From an uncultured Dialister sp. (GTDB lineage Bacteria > Bacillota > Negativicutes > Veillonellales > Dialisteraceae): a DNA stretch of 7,646 nt. This document shows positions 1 through 5,653 of the stretch, piece by piece. Both the position numbers and the translations under genes were made by a program. Every line of letters begins with the position of its first letter. Within the stretch, counting starts at the first letter, position 1. The stretch is taken from assembly GCF_900765565.1 (NCBI RefSeq), contig NZ_CAAFRZ010000199.1, positions 1-7,646 of the forward strand, in the 5' to 3' direction. The notes under the pieces were generated by a model. It did not search any database, was not told where the DNA came from, and saw only the letters and a list, made by a program, of their open reading frames with translations.

Positions 1-854
1 CGATCAATGCCGCGGAGCAGTGTGCCGATGTTATCACCAGCCAGTGCCTGGTCCAGTGTCTTTCTGAACATTTCAACGCCGGTAACGACGGTTTCGGTCG
101 GTTTATCCTGGAGGCCGACGATTTCAGCCGGATCGCCTACTTTGACGGTACCACGTTCAACTCTGCCGGTAGCAACGGTGCCACGGCCGGTAATGGTGAA
201 TACGTCTTCGACAGGCATCAGGAACGGTTTATCGGTATCACGAACAGGAGTCGGGATGTAGTCATCAACAGCCTTCATGAGGTCGCGGATCTTCTGTTCA
301 TCTTCTTTGTTACCATTGAGAGCGCCAAGAGCGGAGCCAACGATAATCGGCACTTCATCTCCCGGATAACCATATTCGGTGAGGAGGTCTCTGATTTCCA
401 TTTCAACGAGGTCGATCAGTTCGGGATCATCGACCTGGTCAGCTTTGTTCAGGAATACGACGATTGCCGGAACACCGACCTGTTTAGCAAGGAGGATATG
501 TTCACGGGTCTGGGGCATCGGGCCATCAGCTGCAGATACTACGAGGATAGCGCCATCCATCTGAGCTGCACCGGTAATCATGTTCTTTACATAGTCGGCA
601 TGCCCTGGGCAGTCAACATGTGCATAGTGACGTTTTTCGGTTTCATATTCAACGGTGGAGGTGTTGATTGTGATACCACGGGCTCTTTCTTCCGGAGCTT
701 TATCAATGGAAGCATAGTCCAGGAAGTTTGCCTTGCCTTCTTCGGACAGCACTTTGGTGATAGCAGCGGTCAGGGTTGTTTTACCATGATCGACATGACC
801 GATGGTGCCAATGTTAACATGCGGTTTTGTTCTTTCGTAATGAGCTTTTGCCAT
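1..854 (-). CDS. tuf: Elongation factor Tu, N-terminal part (cut by window edge)
   Basis: EF-Tu is the GTPase that carries aminoacyl-tRNA to the ribosomal A site in the cytoplasm. The visible 284 codons, out of about 395 usual for the family, begin [14 protein letters not shown]. They show the P-loop GHVDHGKT at residues 19-26, the switch region RGITINT, the DCPGH motif and the NKAD guanine-specificity motif, followed by the start of beta-barrel domain 2 ([17 protein letters not shown]). The family usually has Cys in the third position of NKxD; here it is Ala, a variable position. The ATG at 854-852 is preceded by AAGGAGA (863-869) at good spacing. Codons are strongly biased compared with the genes to the right, as expected for a very highly expressed gene. 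The C-terminal third lies beyond base 1, so the true stop is not visible. The gene lies downstream of a tRNA cluster with its own promoter. Confidence 0.98.
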   Translation of the reverse strand, partial: MAKAHYERTKPHVNIGTIGHVDHGKTTLTAAITKVLSEEGKANFLDYASIDKAPEERARGITINTSTVEYETEKRHYAHVDCPGHADYVKNMITGAAQMDGAILVVSAADGPMPQTREHILLAKQVGVPAIVVFLNKADQVDDPELIDLVEMEIRDLLTEYGYPGDEVPIIVGSALGALNGNKEDEQKIRDLMKAVDDYIPTPVRDTDKPFLMPVEDVFTITGRGTVATGRVERGTVKVGDPAEIVGLQDKPTETVVTGVEMFRKTLDQALAGDNIGTLLRGID

Positions 855-910
855 TTCTTTTCTCTCCTTATACAAAAAAGAATTTGCAAAAATAGATTTG
901 CGCTTTACTT

Positions 911-939
911 ATTATACATTGAAAGTCAATGGTATACAA
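911..939 (-). promoter_or_regulatory. Probable tuf promoter
   Basis: On the minus strand a perfect -10 box TATAAT lies at 916-911. A weak -35 candidate, TTGTAT, lies at 939-934 with a 17-base spacer. The predicted start near 904 gives a leader of about 50 bases to the tuf ATG. A TTGACT inside the spacer is too close to the -10 to serve as its -35. The -10 is convincing; the -35 matches only 3 of 6 positions. Confidence 0.6.
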
Positions 940-1040
940 GAAATGAAGCACAATTCTATCTGCATTTTCATAAAAACGGAATGATAACCTGTTCTCCTTC
1001 CGCCGGATAGCTATTTCCGCCCCTCCCAGCGTATGGATAA

Positions 1041-1073
1041 CAGTAAAAAGAGCTCTCCTGGGAGAACTCTTTT
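1041..1073 (-). terminator. Intrinsic terminator of the tRNA operon, upstream of tuf
   Basis: Arms at 1073-1061 and 1058-1046 are complementary over 13 positions. The single non-Watson-Crick position (1066/1053) is a G-U pair in the minus-strand RNA but a C-A mismatch in the plus-strand RNA, which favours the minus direction. The second arm runs straight into a run of five T (1049-1045). The hairpin begins about ten bases after the CCA end of tRNA-Met. It should end the tRNA transcript, or act as a partial terminator if some transcription reads through into tuf. Confidence 0.85.
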
Positions 1074-1083
1074 CTACGGTGTT

Positions 1084-1160
1084 TGGTGGCGGCTCAGAGA
1101 TTTGAACTCCGGACACAGCGGGTATGAACCGCTTGCTCTAGCCAACTGAGCTAAGCCGCC
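1084..1160 (-). tRNA. tRNA-Met(CAU), elongator type
   Basis: A 77-base cloverleaf with encoded CCA (1086-1084). The acceptor GGCGGCT pairs fully with AGCCGCC and the discriminator is A. The anticodon stem AGCGG/CCGCT closes the loop TTCATAC, giving anticodon CAU. The fully paired acceptor, and an anticodon stem lacking the three G-C pairs of the initiator, mark it as elongator rather than fMet. The loop and stem resemble Bacillus elongator tRNA-Met as I remember it. A lysidine-modified tRNA-Ile2 cannot be wholly excluded by anticodon alone. It is last of the five tRNAs; its 5' end is one base from the 3' end of tRNA-Thr(GGU). Confidence 0.93.
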
Positions 1161-1161
1161 A

Positions 1162-1237
1162 TGGAGCTGATAACCAGGATTGAACTGGTGACCTTATCCT
1201 TACCAAGGATACGCTCTACCAACTGAGCTATATCAGC
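1162..1237 (-). tRNA. tRNA-Thr(GGU)
   Basis: A 76-base cloverleaf with encoded CCA. The acceptor GCTGATA pairs with TATCAGC and the discriminator is U, as in other Firmicute threonine tRNAs. The D arm is GCTC/GAGC. The anticodon stem TATCC/GGATA encloses TTGGTAA, giving anticodon GGU, which reads ACC and ACU. The T arm ACCAG/CTGGT holds TTCAATC. It corresponds in position to thrT of the E. coli tufB operon. Confidence 0.95.
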
Positions 1238-1264
1238 ACATCTATATAAAGGAAATGATTATTA

Positions 1265-1340
1265 TGGTAGCGGGGGCAGGACTTGAACCTGCGACCTTCG
1301 GGTTATGAGCCCGACGAGCTGCCAACTGCTCCACCCCGCG
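1265..1340 (-). tRNA. Initiator tRNA-fMet(CAU)
   Basis: A 76-base cloverleaf with encoded CCA and anticodon CAU in the loop CTCATAA. Initiator marks are visible: three consecutive G-C pairs at the base of the anticodon stem (TCGGG/CCCGA), an A11-U24 pair in the D stem, and an unpaired first acceptor position. Position 1 is C and position 72 is U, a C-U mismatch in place of the C-A of E. coli and Bacillus. It occupies the place held by glyT in the E. coli thrU-tyrU-glyT-thrT-tufB operon. Confidence 0.95.
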
Positions 1341-1345
1341 ATATT

Positions 1346-1430
1346 TGGTGGGCGGAATAGGATTCGAACCTATGAAGGCAAAGCCGGCAGATTTACAGTC
1401 TGCTCCCTTTAACCACTCGGGAATCCGCCC
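1346..1430 (-). tRNA. tRNA-Tyr(GUA)
   Basis: An 85-base class II tRNA with encoded CCA. The acceptor GGGCGGA pairs with TCCGCCC and the discriminator is A. The anticodon stem GCAGA/TCTGC encloses CTGTAAA, giving GUA. A long variable arm with a GGC/GCC stem precedes the T arm ATAGG/CCTAT, as expected for bacterial tRNA-Tyr. Only five bases separate it from fMet and four from tRNA-Thr(UGU), so the ends must be formed by processing of a common precursor. Confidence 0.96.
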
Positions 1431-1434
1431 ATAC

Positions 1435-1510
1435 TGGAGCTGGCAATAGGACTTGAACCTACGACCTGCTGATTACAAATCAGCTGCTCTACCAACTGAG
1501 CTACGCCAGC
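1435..1510 (-). tRNA. tRNA-Thr(UGU)
   Basis: A 76-base cloverleaf with encoded CCA. The acceptor GCTGGCG pairs with TGCCAGC through one G-U pair, and the discriminator is U. The anticodon stem GCTGA/TCAGC encloses TTTGTAA, giving UGU, which reads ACA and ACG. The T arm is GTAGG/CCTAT. It is the first tRNA of the operon, 18 bases downstream of the nearer -10 box, and corresponds to thrU in E. coli. Confidence 0.95.
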
Positions 1511-1528
1511 ACGCAAGTGACGAGATAT

Positions 1529-1557
1529 ATTATACATAACTTCGTCTCGCTTGTCAA
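1529..1557 (-). promoter_or_regulatory. Consensus promoter P1 of the tRNA operon
   Basis: On the minus strand TTGACA (1557-1552) and TATAAT (1534-1529) are both perfect, with a 17-base spacer. The predicted start near 1522 lies about a dozen bases before mature tRNA-Thr(UGU). Such an exact housekeeping promoter fits stable RNA transcription. Confidence 0.92.
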
Positions 1558-1601
1558 GCACTTTTTGCTCACTCGGAGGTACGTCCTCATCACGTTTATA
1601 G

Positions 1602-1630
1602 ATTATAGCATTAACAGCCCTGTCTGTCTA
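1602..1630 (-). promoter_or_regulatory. Second tandem promoter P2 of the tRNA operon, with A/T-rich upstream element
   Basis: On the minus strand TAGACA (1630-1625, five of six matches to TTGACA) and TATAAT (1607-1602) are separated by 17 bases, and TGC just before the -10 forms an extended -10. Upstream, 1637-1670 holds two A-tracts that resemble an UP element. Start is predicted near 1595, so P2 transcripts would pass through P1. Confidence 0.8.
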
Positions 1631-1731
1631 CCCCTTTTTTACAATTTTTTGAAATGAATTTACAGAAATACAGATTTGAGAGTTGAGGTCCAGCGGCTCT
1701 GCCGCAAAGGTATTTCTCCTCTCGAGAAGGG

Positions 1732-1758
1732 AAAAGGGCCCCTGTGATGGAGGGCCCT
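1732..1758 (-). terminator. Probable intrinsic terminator after the DUF951 gene
   Basis: Reading the minus strand, AGGGCCC (1758-1752) pairs with GGGCCCT (1741-1735) around a ten-base loop. The second arm ends in TTTT (1735-1732), then CCC. The stem is all G-C except the outer pair. The T tail is short, so termination may be partial. It lies about 110 bases past the DUF951 stop and upstream of the tRNA promoters. Confidence 0.6.
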
Positions 1759-1785
1759 GTGGGAATTGACAGCTTCCCGCAGGCC
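1753..1785. repeat. Hairpin sharing an arm with the terminator
   Basis: GGGAA (1761-1765) pairs with TTCCC (1774-1778). The stem extends outward through TG/CA and GGCC/GGCC, with one bulged base at 1757, to 1753-1785. The pair 1760/1779 is U-G in plus-strand RNA and A-C in minus-strand RNA. Bases 1753-1758 are also the 5' arm of the minus-strand terminator, so the two structures exclude each other. No known RNA family is recognised. Confidence 0.55.
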
Positions 1786-1867
1786 TGAGCCCCAGCCACC
1801 GGATTCAGTCACCGATCACTGACAACCGCAGACGAGTCATCTCGAACTCGATCCCAGCCCCAATCTC

Positions 1868-2110
1868 TCACCCTTCTGTAGATTCCTCTGTTCTTTTGGC
1901 CAGCGGGACGTCTTTTGTCACATCCCGATTCAGGACTTTCTTTGCTCCCTTCAAAAAACGGGGACGGGGAATCAGGGCGATATGGCCGCAGCCCCTGCAT
2001 TTCACCCGCATATCGCTTCCCAGCTGCAGTACTTCCCATTCCTGGCTGCCGCAGGGATGTTTTTTCTTCATCTGCACAATATCACCGACGCGAAACTGAA
2101 TATATTGCAT
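1868..2110 (-). CDS. Small DUF951 family protein
   Basis: An 80-residue cytoplasmic protein of unknown function. It fits the DUF951 family: an N-terminal FRVGDIVQMKKKHPCG segment (residues 6-21), then WEVLQLGSDMRVKC and CRGCGH (38-43), ending in the basic segment PRPRFLKGAKK. Cys20, Cys38 and Cys41 could bind a metal, with the CxxC resembling half of a zinc ribbon, but this is inference. The family is usually about 65 residues; the extra length is a polar C-terminal tail. The ATG at 2110-2108 has a near-ideal AAAGGAG (2124-2118) seven bases upstream, and a likely promoter just beyond. No operon partner is evident; it sits between the secreted protein gene and the tRNA operon. The family call is firm, the role is not known. 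Confidence 0.9.
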   Translation of the reverse strand: MQYIQFRVGDIVQMKKKHPCGSQEWEVLQLGSDMRVKCRGCGHIALIPRPRFLKGAKKVLNRDVTKDVPLAKRTEESTEG

Positions 2111-2136
2111 AGGACATCTCCTTTGATTACTACAGC

Positions 2137-2180
2137 CACAGGCTTCATACCTGTGAGGCCACCATTCTCCCCAGGGAGAA
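2137..2180. repeat. Two hairpins in the leader of the DUF951 gene
   Basis: TTCTCCC (2165-2171) and GGGAGAA (2174-2180) form a perfect inverted repeat. CACAGG (2137-2142) and CCTGTG (2150-2155) form a second. On the minus strand both lie between the predicted start near 2185 and the DUF951 ribosome binding site. On the plus strand the first hairpin is followed by CC and then TTTTT (2183-2187), so it could instead be a weak terminator of plus-strand transcripts. Confidence 0.45.
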
Positions 2181-2191
2181 CCTTTTTATCC

Positions 2192-2219
2192 ATTATACAT
2201 GAGTTTCATGATTTATCCA
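2192..2219 (-). promoter_or_regulatory. Probable promoter of the DUF951 gene
   Basis: On the minus strand TATAAT (2197-2192) is preceded, 16 bases upstream, by TGGATA (2219-2214), four of six matches to TTGACA. The -35 overlaps the last codons and stop of the secreted protein gene. The predicted start near 2185 gives a leader of about 75 bases. Confidence 0.5.
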
Positions 2220-3286
2220 TTGTCCTTTTCCGGGACCATAAGGAACCGGATGGGCAGGTAGGTGGCACCGGCAGGGATAAAGCGGATGTACAGGTCCCTG
2301 CCCATGTCCCAGGTACCACAGAAAATCGTATCATCTTCGGTGCCATTGCCGAACCAGCGGCCCCCCAGTTTTCCATCGGTCCGGTACGTACGGAGAAGCT
2401 TCTCGTCAGGACCGATCTGGAAGGTTCCGAGATACACGCCGCCCTGGGCATTGATATACAGGTTGTACCGACCCTTTCCCCGATTGTGGAAAGTGATATG
2501 GTACGTCACGCCATAGTCCCCCGTATTTTCTCTTTCCACATGGGAAATTTCGTCCATCCCTTTCTGGAAGGGAATGGAATTTCCTATGGACAGGGCTGCG
2601 GGCCCTTTTGCAAAATCCCAGGTGCTGTTTTCCAGATAAATATCCCGGGCAAAGGTCCCCCTCATTTCATGGGAATCCGGAGGCAGGGGCAGGGCCGTGT
2701 CCAGTGCCTTCTGCACGTCTGCATCGCTTCCATCGGGCACAATGGCCACACCCATGGTGACAGGGGCCTTTGTTTCCACTTCCACCATGCCGCTTACCAG
2801 GTCCTCTTCCCTGATTCCTTCTTTATCATCATCGTAGAGGATGACCTTATTCTTATTTTTCAATGTCAGGGTCTCCGGTTTTCCGGCTGGTTCCACGGCT
2901 TCCCGGAAGGAAAGGGTCGACCCGGTGGGTACGTAGCTGCTGCTGGCGTCGCCTTTGACTCTTCTAAGAACGGTAAGAGGCTGCTTCCTGGCAGACTTCG
3001 CATACACCAGCACCCGGGCCGGGCCGCCGATTTCGTTCACGTGGTAGTAATAGACCCGCCCTTTCCCCGGCTTTACGGTACCCTCATAGAGGATACCTGT
3101 CTTATCCGCATATTCCGGACAGTCCGAAAAGATAAGGGTCCCTTCCGTTTTCGTTTCCTTCAAAGGCAGGGTGGTATAGTTCTCATCGAGAGGCGAAGCC
3201 GCCGATGCGCCGGCACCGCCTAACAGTACAAGACCGGATAATAACAGTGCTTTAATCGTATTTTTTAACATAACAGAATGGATCAT
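2213..3286 (-). CDS. Secreted protein of unknown function
   Basis: I do not recognise a named family. The chosen start gives 357 residues. The N-terminus has a classical Sec signal peptide: basic MLKNTIK, a hydrophobic stretch (about 13-25), and a cleavage site after ASA at about residue 29; no lipobox Cys follows, so it is probably exported rather than lipidated. The mature part looks beta-rich and soluble, with only two Cys. The segment GTLIFSDCPEY...GILYEGTV...RVYYYHVNE (about 49-85) recalls, from memory, secreted Firmicute proteins that sometimes also carry a copper amine oxidase N-terminal domain; that domain is not evident here. I chose ATG at 3286-3284 because GAGG lies just upstream, although the spacing is short; GTG at 3295 and ATG at 3271 are alternatives, the last still leaving a full signal peptide. 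It lies 76 bases after whiA with no clear terminator between, so it may be transcribed with that operon. Confidence 0.85.
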   Translation of the reverse strand: MIHSVMLKNTIKALLLSGLVLLGGAGASAASPLDENYTTLPLKETKTEGTLIFSDCPEYADKTGILYEGTVKPGKGRVYYYHVNEIGGPARVLVYAKSARKQPLTVLRRVKGDASSSYVPTGSTLSFREAVEPAGKPETLTLKNKNKVILYDDDKEGIREEDLVSGMVEVETKAPVTMGVAIVPDGSDADVQKALDTALPLPPDSHEMRGTFARDIYLENSTWDFAKGPAALSIGNSIPFQKGMDEISHVERENTGDYGVTYHITFHNRGKGRYNLYINAQGGVYLGTFQIGPDEKLLRTYRTDGKLGGRWFGNGTEDDTIFCGTWDMGRDLYIRFIPAGATYLPIRFLMVPEKDNG

Positions 3287-3371
3287 TGACCTCACAATTT
3301 TATGAATAATATAAAAGTACAGTGGTTTGCCATGTACGCTGGCAGGGTTCCTCGCCCAGGGATTTCCGGTT

Positions 3372-4295
3372 CTACAGCTGCGGATTCCTCTCTTCCGCCA
3401 TGGCCTCTATTTTCTTGAACCGGTGGGCGAGGCCGGACTTGGTGATGCCGCAGAGGGCAGCCAGTTCCGACAGGCTGGCATTGGGATTCGCCAGGCGCAG
3501 GTCGCAGGCTTCCCGGATTTTAGGGGAGAGGGAAGAACGGGGCACCCGGTCCAGCAGTTTCTGGACCATGTGGGTCTGGTGAACAGCAGCATCTACGGTT
3601 TTCTGGAGATTGGCGGTCTCGCAGTTGACCTGCCGGTTCACCCGGTTTCTCATGTCCTTCACCACCCGTACACTTTCAAAATCCAGGTAGCTCTGGCTGG
3701 CTCCCAGGATCTGGAGCAGCTCGGATACTTCATCCCCGTCTTTTATATACACAATATAATCATTTTTTCGGTCCGTCATCCGGGCATTCAGCTTGAATGC
3801 AGCCATAGTTTTCACGATTTCCTCGGCAAAATGGGATGACTGAGTCACCATTTCCAGATGGTAATCACTCTGGGGCCGGCTCACGGAGCCGCCGCCCAGA
3901 AAGGCACCGGCCAGGTAGGCCCGCTTTTCTTCCATGGTCTTAAGAAAAGCTTCATCGTCCACGGCGGCCATAGGGGAAAGGCCCATGGTATCCAGGAAAG
4001 CCAATCCCTGCTCTGAAGGTTGGACCACCAGGGTATACACATTTTTCTTCCGAAGTCTCCTCCCCTGCCGCACCATGGCACTGGGCATGAAGCCGAAGTC
4101 CTTTTTGAGATACACCAGGACCCGGCGGGCTACGGCGCTGTTGCCTGTAGAGAACTCCAGCCCCCACCGGCCGCCGGATCCAGTGATAAAAGAGCCGCTC
4201 ATGCGGAGAAGAGCCAGAAGTTCCGCAGTGCGGCAGGATTTATCGTCCCGCCGAATACGGGCCAGCTCATTTTTGACCTGTTCTGTAAACGACAT
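3372..4295 (-). CDS. whiA: WhiA, DNA-binding regulator
   Basis: WhiA is a Gram-positive DNA-binding protein. It controls sporulation genes in Streptomyces, and affects cell division and chromosome segregation in Bacillus. The 307 residues have the usual length. An N-terminal WhiA domain (MSFTEQVKNEL) is followed by a LAGLIDADG-homing-endonuclease-like fold, in which the motif is degenerate (YLAGAFLGGGSVSRP, 127-141) and lacks the catalytic acid, as is normal for WhiA. Next comes the conserved RQVNCETAN (221-229), then a C-terminal helix-turn-helix (about 258-296, SELAALCGITKSGLAHRF). The ATG overlaps the yvcK stop in TAATG, and AAAAGGAG (4308-4301 region) lies inside the end of yvcK, so translation is probably coupled. 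Order rapZ-yvcK-whiA is the classic Firmicute and Actinobacterial arrangement. Confidence 0.97.
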   Translation of the reverse strand: MSFTEQVKNELARIRRDDKSCRTAELLALLRMSGSFITGSGGRWGLEFSTGNSAVARRVLVYLKKDFGFMPSAMVRQGRRLRKKNVYTLVVQPSEQGLAFLDTMGLSPMAAVDDEAFLKTMEEKRAYLAGAFLGGGSVSRPQSDYHLEMVTQSSHFAEEIVKTMAAFKLNARMTDRKNDYIVYIKDGDEVSELLQILGASQSYLDFESVRVVKDMRNRVNRQVNCETANLQKTVDAAVHQTHMVQKLLDRVPRSSLSPKIREACDLRLANPNASLSELAALCGITKSGLAHRFKKIEAMAEERNPQL

Positions 4296-5647
4296 TAATG
4301 ACTCCTTTTCAGATACTCGTCCAGAGCTTCCGGTGGAATCTTGGCCTGCAGCAGGTTATGGATCTGCATGAGTTCCTCTGCCAGCACATTTGTATCCTGC
4401 ACCGCTTCCCGGGCAGGTCCCAGGAGATCCGCTTCAATGAGGGATGCCCCCAGGGATTCCACTTTTTTCCGGTCAATGGACACGGGATAGGCGTGGGCCT
4501 TTTCATATTTTTTCAGCACATCGGAAGCGGGAGTACCGGTATTGGCCAGCACGAAATCAACGACACCGCCGCCGATATGGTCTACAAGGGCCTTCAGGTG
4601 GTCCCCTACCGTATATCCTGACGTTTCACCGGGCTGGGTCATCACATTGCATATATAGATGACCGGCGCCCCGCTTTCGCGGATGGTCTGCAGGATTTCC
4701 GGCACCAGCAGGTTTGGGAGTACCGATGTATAAAGGCTCCCCGGACCCAGGGTAATGAGGTCCGCATCCCGCAAAGCCTTCAGGGCATCTCCCACAGCCA
4801 TAGGGGCTTTAGGCACCGTGGACATATGGACAATGCGGATGTCCCGACCTTTCTTCTCCGGATAGGCGGATATTTCCGATTCCCCTTCCACGATTTCCCC
4901 GTCTGACATGCGGGCCCGAAGGCGCACGGTCTGGGATGTGGCCGGCATGACCTGGCCACGGATGTTCAGGACTTTACTGGCTGCTTCCAGGGCATTCTGG
5001 ACGCTGCCGAACTGTTTGATCAGGGCTGCCAGGAAAAGGTTTCCCAGGCTGTGGCCAGCCAGTTCTCCTTCCCCACCGAAACGGTACTGGAAGATTTCTT
5101 CCAGGATCGTTTCTTTATCTGCCAGGGCCACAAGGCAGTTCCGAAGGTCCCCGGGGGCAATGATGCCCATTTCTTCCCGGAGCCTGCCGGAAGACCCGCC
5201 ATCATCGGCCACCGTTACGATGGCGGTGATATTGGAGGTTTTGTTTTTCAGTCCCCGGAGAAGCATGGACAGTCCATGGCCGCCACCGATGGCAACCACC
5301 TTCGGTCCCCGGGACAGTTCCATCTTGGACAGGAGCTGCTTTGATACTTCTTTCTGGTCCGGTGCCAGGAGTTCCACGAACCGTTTCATAAGTTTCCGCA
5401 CGGCGGTCACCATGATCCAAAGGCCCAGAATCACGAGAATCGTGCCGCAGATGGCAAGGAACGTATAGCTGTAGCTTCCGGTCATCTGGAAAGCAAAGAG
5501 AAGCATCTTTTCTTCCAGTATTCCGAAGATCTGGTAATTGAGGATCAGGGTGGCCCCGAAAACGAGAATCAGGATACCTATGGAAAACAGGAGCATCCAC
5601 CGTTTGATGGAAAGCCCAGGCCGGAGCCATTGCATGAAATGTTTCAT
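4295..5647 (-). CDS. yvcK: GlmR/YvcK, membrane-anchored UDP-sugar-binding regulator
   Basis: YvcK (renamed GlmR in Bacillus) has a CofD-like fold, binds UDP-GlcNAc and stimulates GlmS, linking central carbon flow to cell wall precursors. The 450 residues exceed the Bacillus form of about 317. The extra N-terminus carries two predicted membrane helices (about 18-37 and 63-83), followed by a basic linker. The CofD-like domain starts near 115 with KVVAIGGGHG (GGGHG at 121-125), then VADDGGSSGRLR (146-157), GDLRNCLVALAD, GHSLGNLFL (198-206) and GPGSLYTS (301-308), all well kept. The start ATG has AAGGA at nine bases spacing and follows the rapZ stop by six bases. The membrane anchor should put the enzyme-like domain on the cytoplasmic face. 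I do not infer catalysis: Bacillus YvcK is regarded as a regulator. Confidence 0.96.
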   Translation of the reverse strand: MKHFMQWLRPGLSIKRWMLLFSIGILILVFGATLILNYQIFGILEEKMLLFAFQMTGSYSYTFLAICGTILVILGLWIMVTAVRKLMKRFVELLAPDQKEVSKQLLSKMELSRGPKVVAIGGGHGLSMLLRGLKNKTSNITAIVTVADDGGSSGRLREEMGIIAPGDLRNCLVALADKETILEEIFQYRFGGEGELAGHSLGNLFLAALIKQFGSVQNALEAASKVLNIRGQVMPATSQTVRLRARMSDGEIVEGESEISAYPEKKGRDIRIVHMSTVPKAPMAVGDALKALRDADLITLGPGSLYTSVLPNLLVPEILQTIRESGAPVIYICNVMTQPGETSGYTVGDHLKALVDHIGGGVVDFVLANTGTPASDVLKKYEKAHAYPVSIDRKKVESLGASLIEADLLGPAREAVQDTNVLAEELMQIHNLLQAKIPPEALDEYLKRSH

Positions 5648-5653
5648 TACTGC

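Larger units (their letters stand above)
1511..1867. other. Gene-free stretch between the DUF951 gene and the tRNA operon
   Basis: I see no gene in these 357 bases. The part nearest the tRNAs (1511-1670) holds the two tandem promoters and A/T tracts. The part nearest the DUF951 gene (1680-1867) holds several inverted repeats: a GC-rich hairpin with a T tail (1732-1758), an overlapping hairpin (1753-1785), and a short GCGGC/GCCGC stem (1693-1705). I looked for a T-box, SRP RNA and tmRNA here and did not recognise one. Confidence 0.7.

Noticed and set aside
125..141. Degenerate LAGLIDADG in WhiA (protein residues 125-141) as sign of an active homing endonuclease or intein
   Set aside because: WhiA proteins carry this fold without the catalytic acids as a rule, and the length is normal, so no intein or endonuclease is present.
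868..1116. Minus-strand open frame of 82 codons between tRNA-Met and tuf
   Set aside because: It begins within tRNA-Met and reads through the terminator and the tuf promoter, so it is not a plausible gene.
1511..1867. T-box leader or other known structured RNA upstream of the tRNA operon
   Set aside because: No T-box core sequence, SRP loop or tmRNA feature was found on either strand, and a T-box would not be expected before tRNA genes.
1982..3223. Long plus-strand open frame of 413 codons opposite the secreted protein gene
   Set aside because: It lies over a minus-strand gene with a clear signal peptide. Its protein is His-, Pro- and Gly-rich with no recognisable domain, a usual result of reading the antisense of GC-rich codons.
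3308..3336. Possible promoter for the secreted protein gene (TATATT at 3313-3308)
   Set aside because: The -10 is only fair and no acceptable -35 lies 16-18 bases upstream. The gene may be read from the whiA operon instead.
3330..3371. Terminator between whiA and the secreted protein gene
   Set aside because: Only short stems such as GCCA/TGGC and GGG/CCC can be drawn, and no T run follows on the minus strand.
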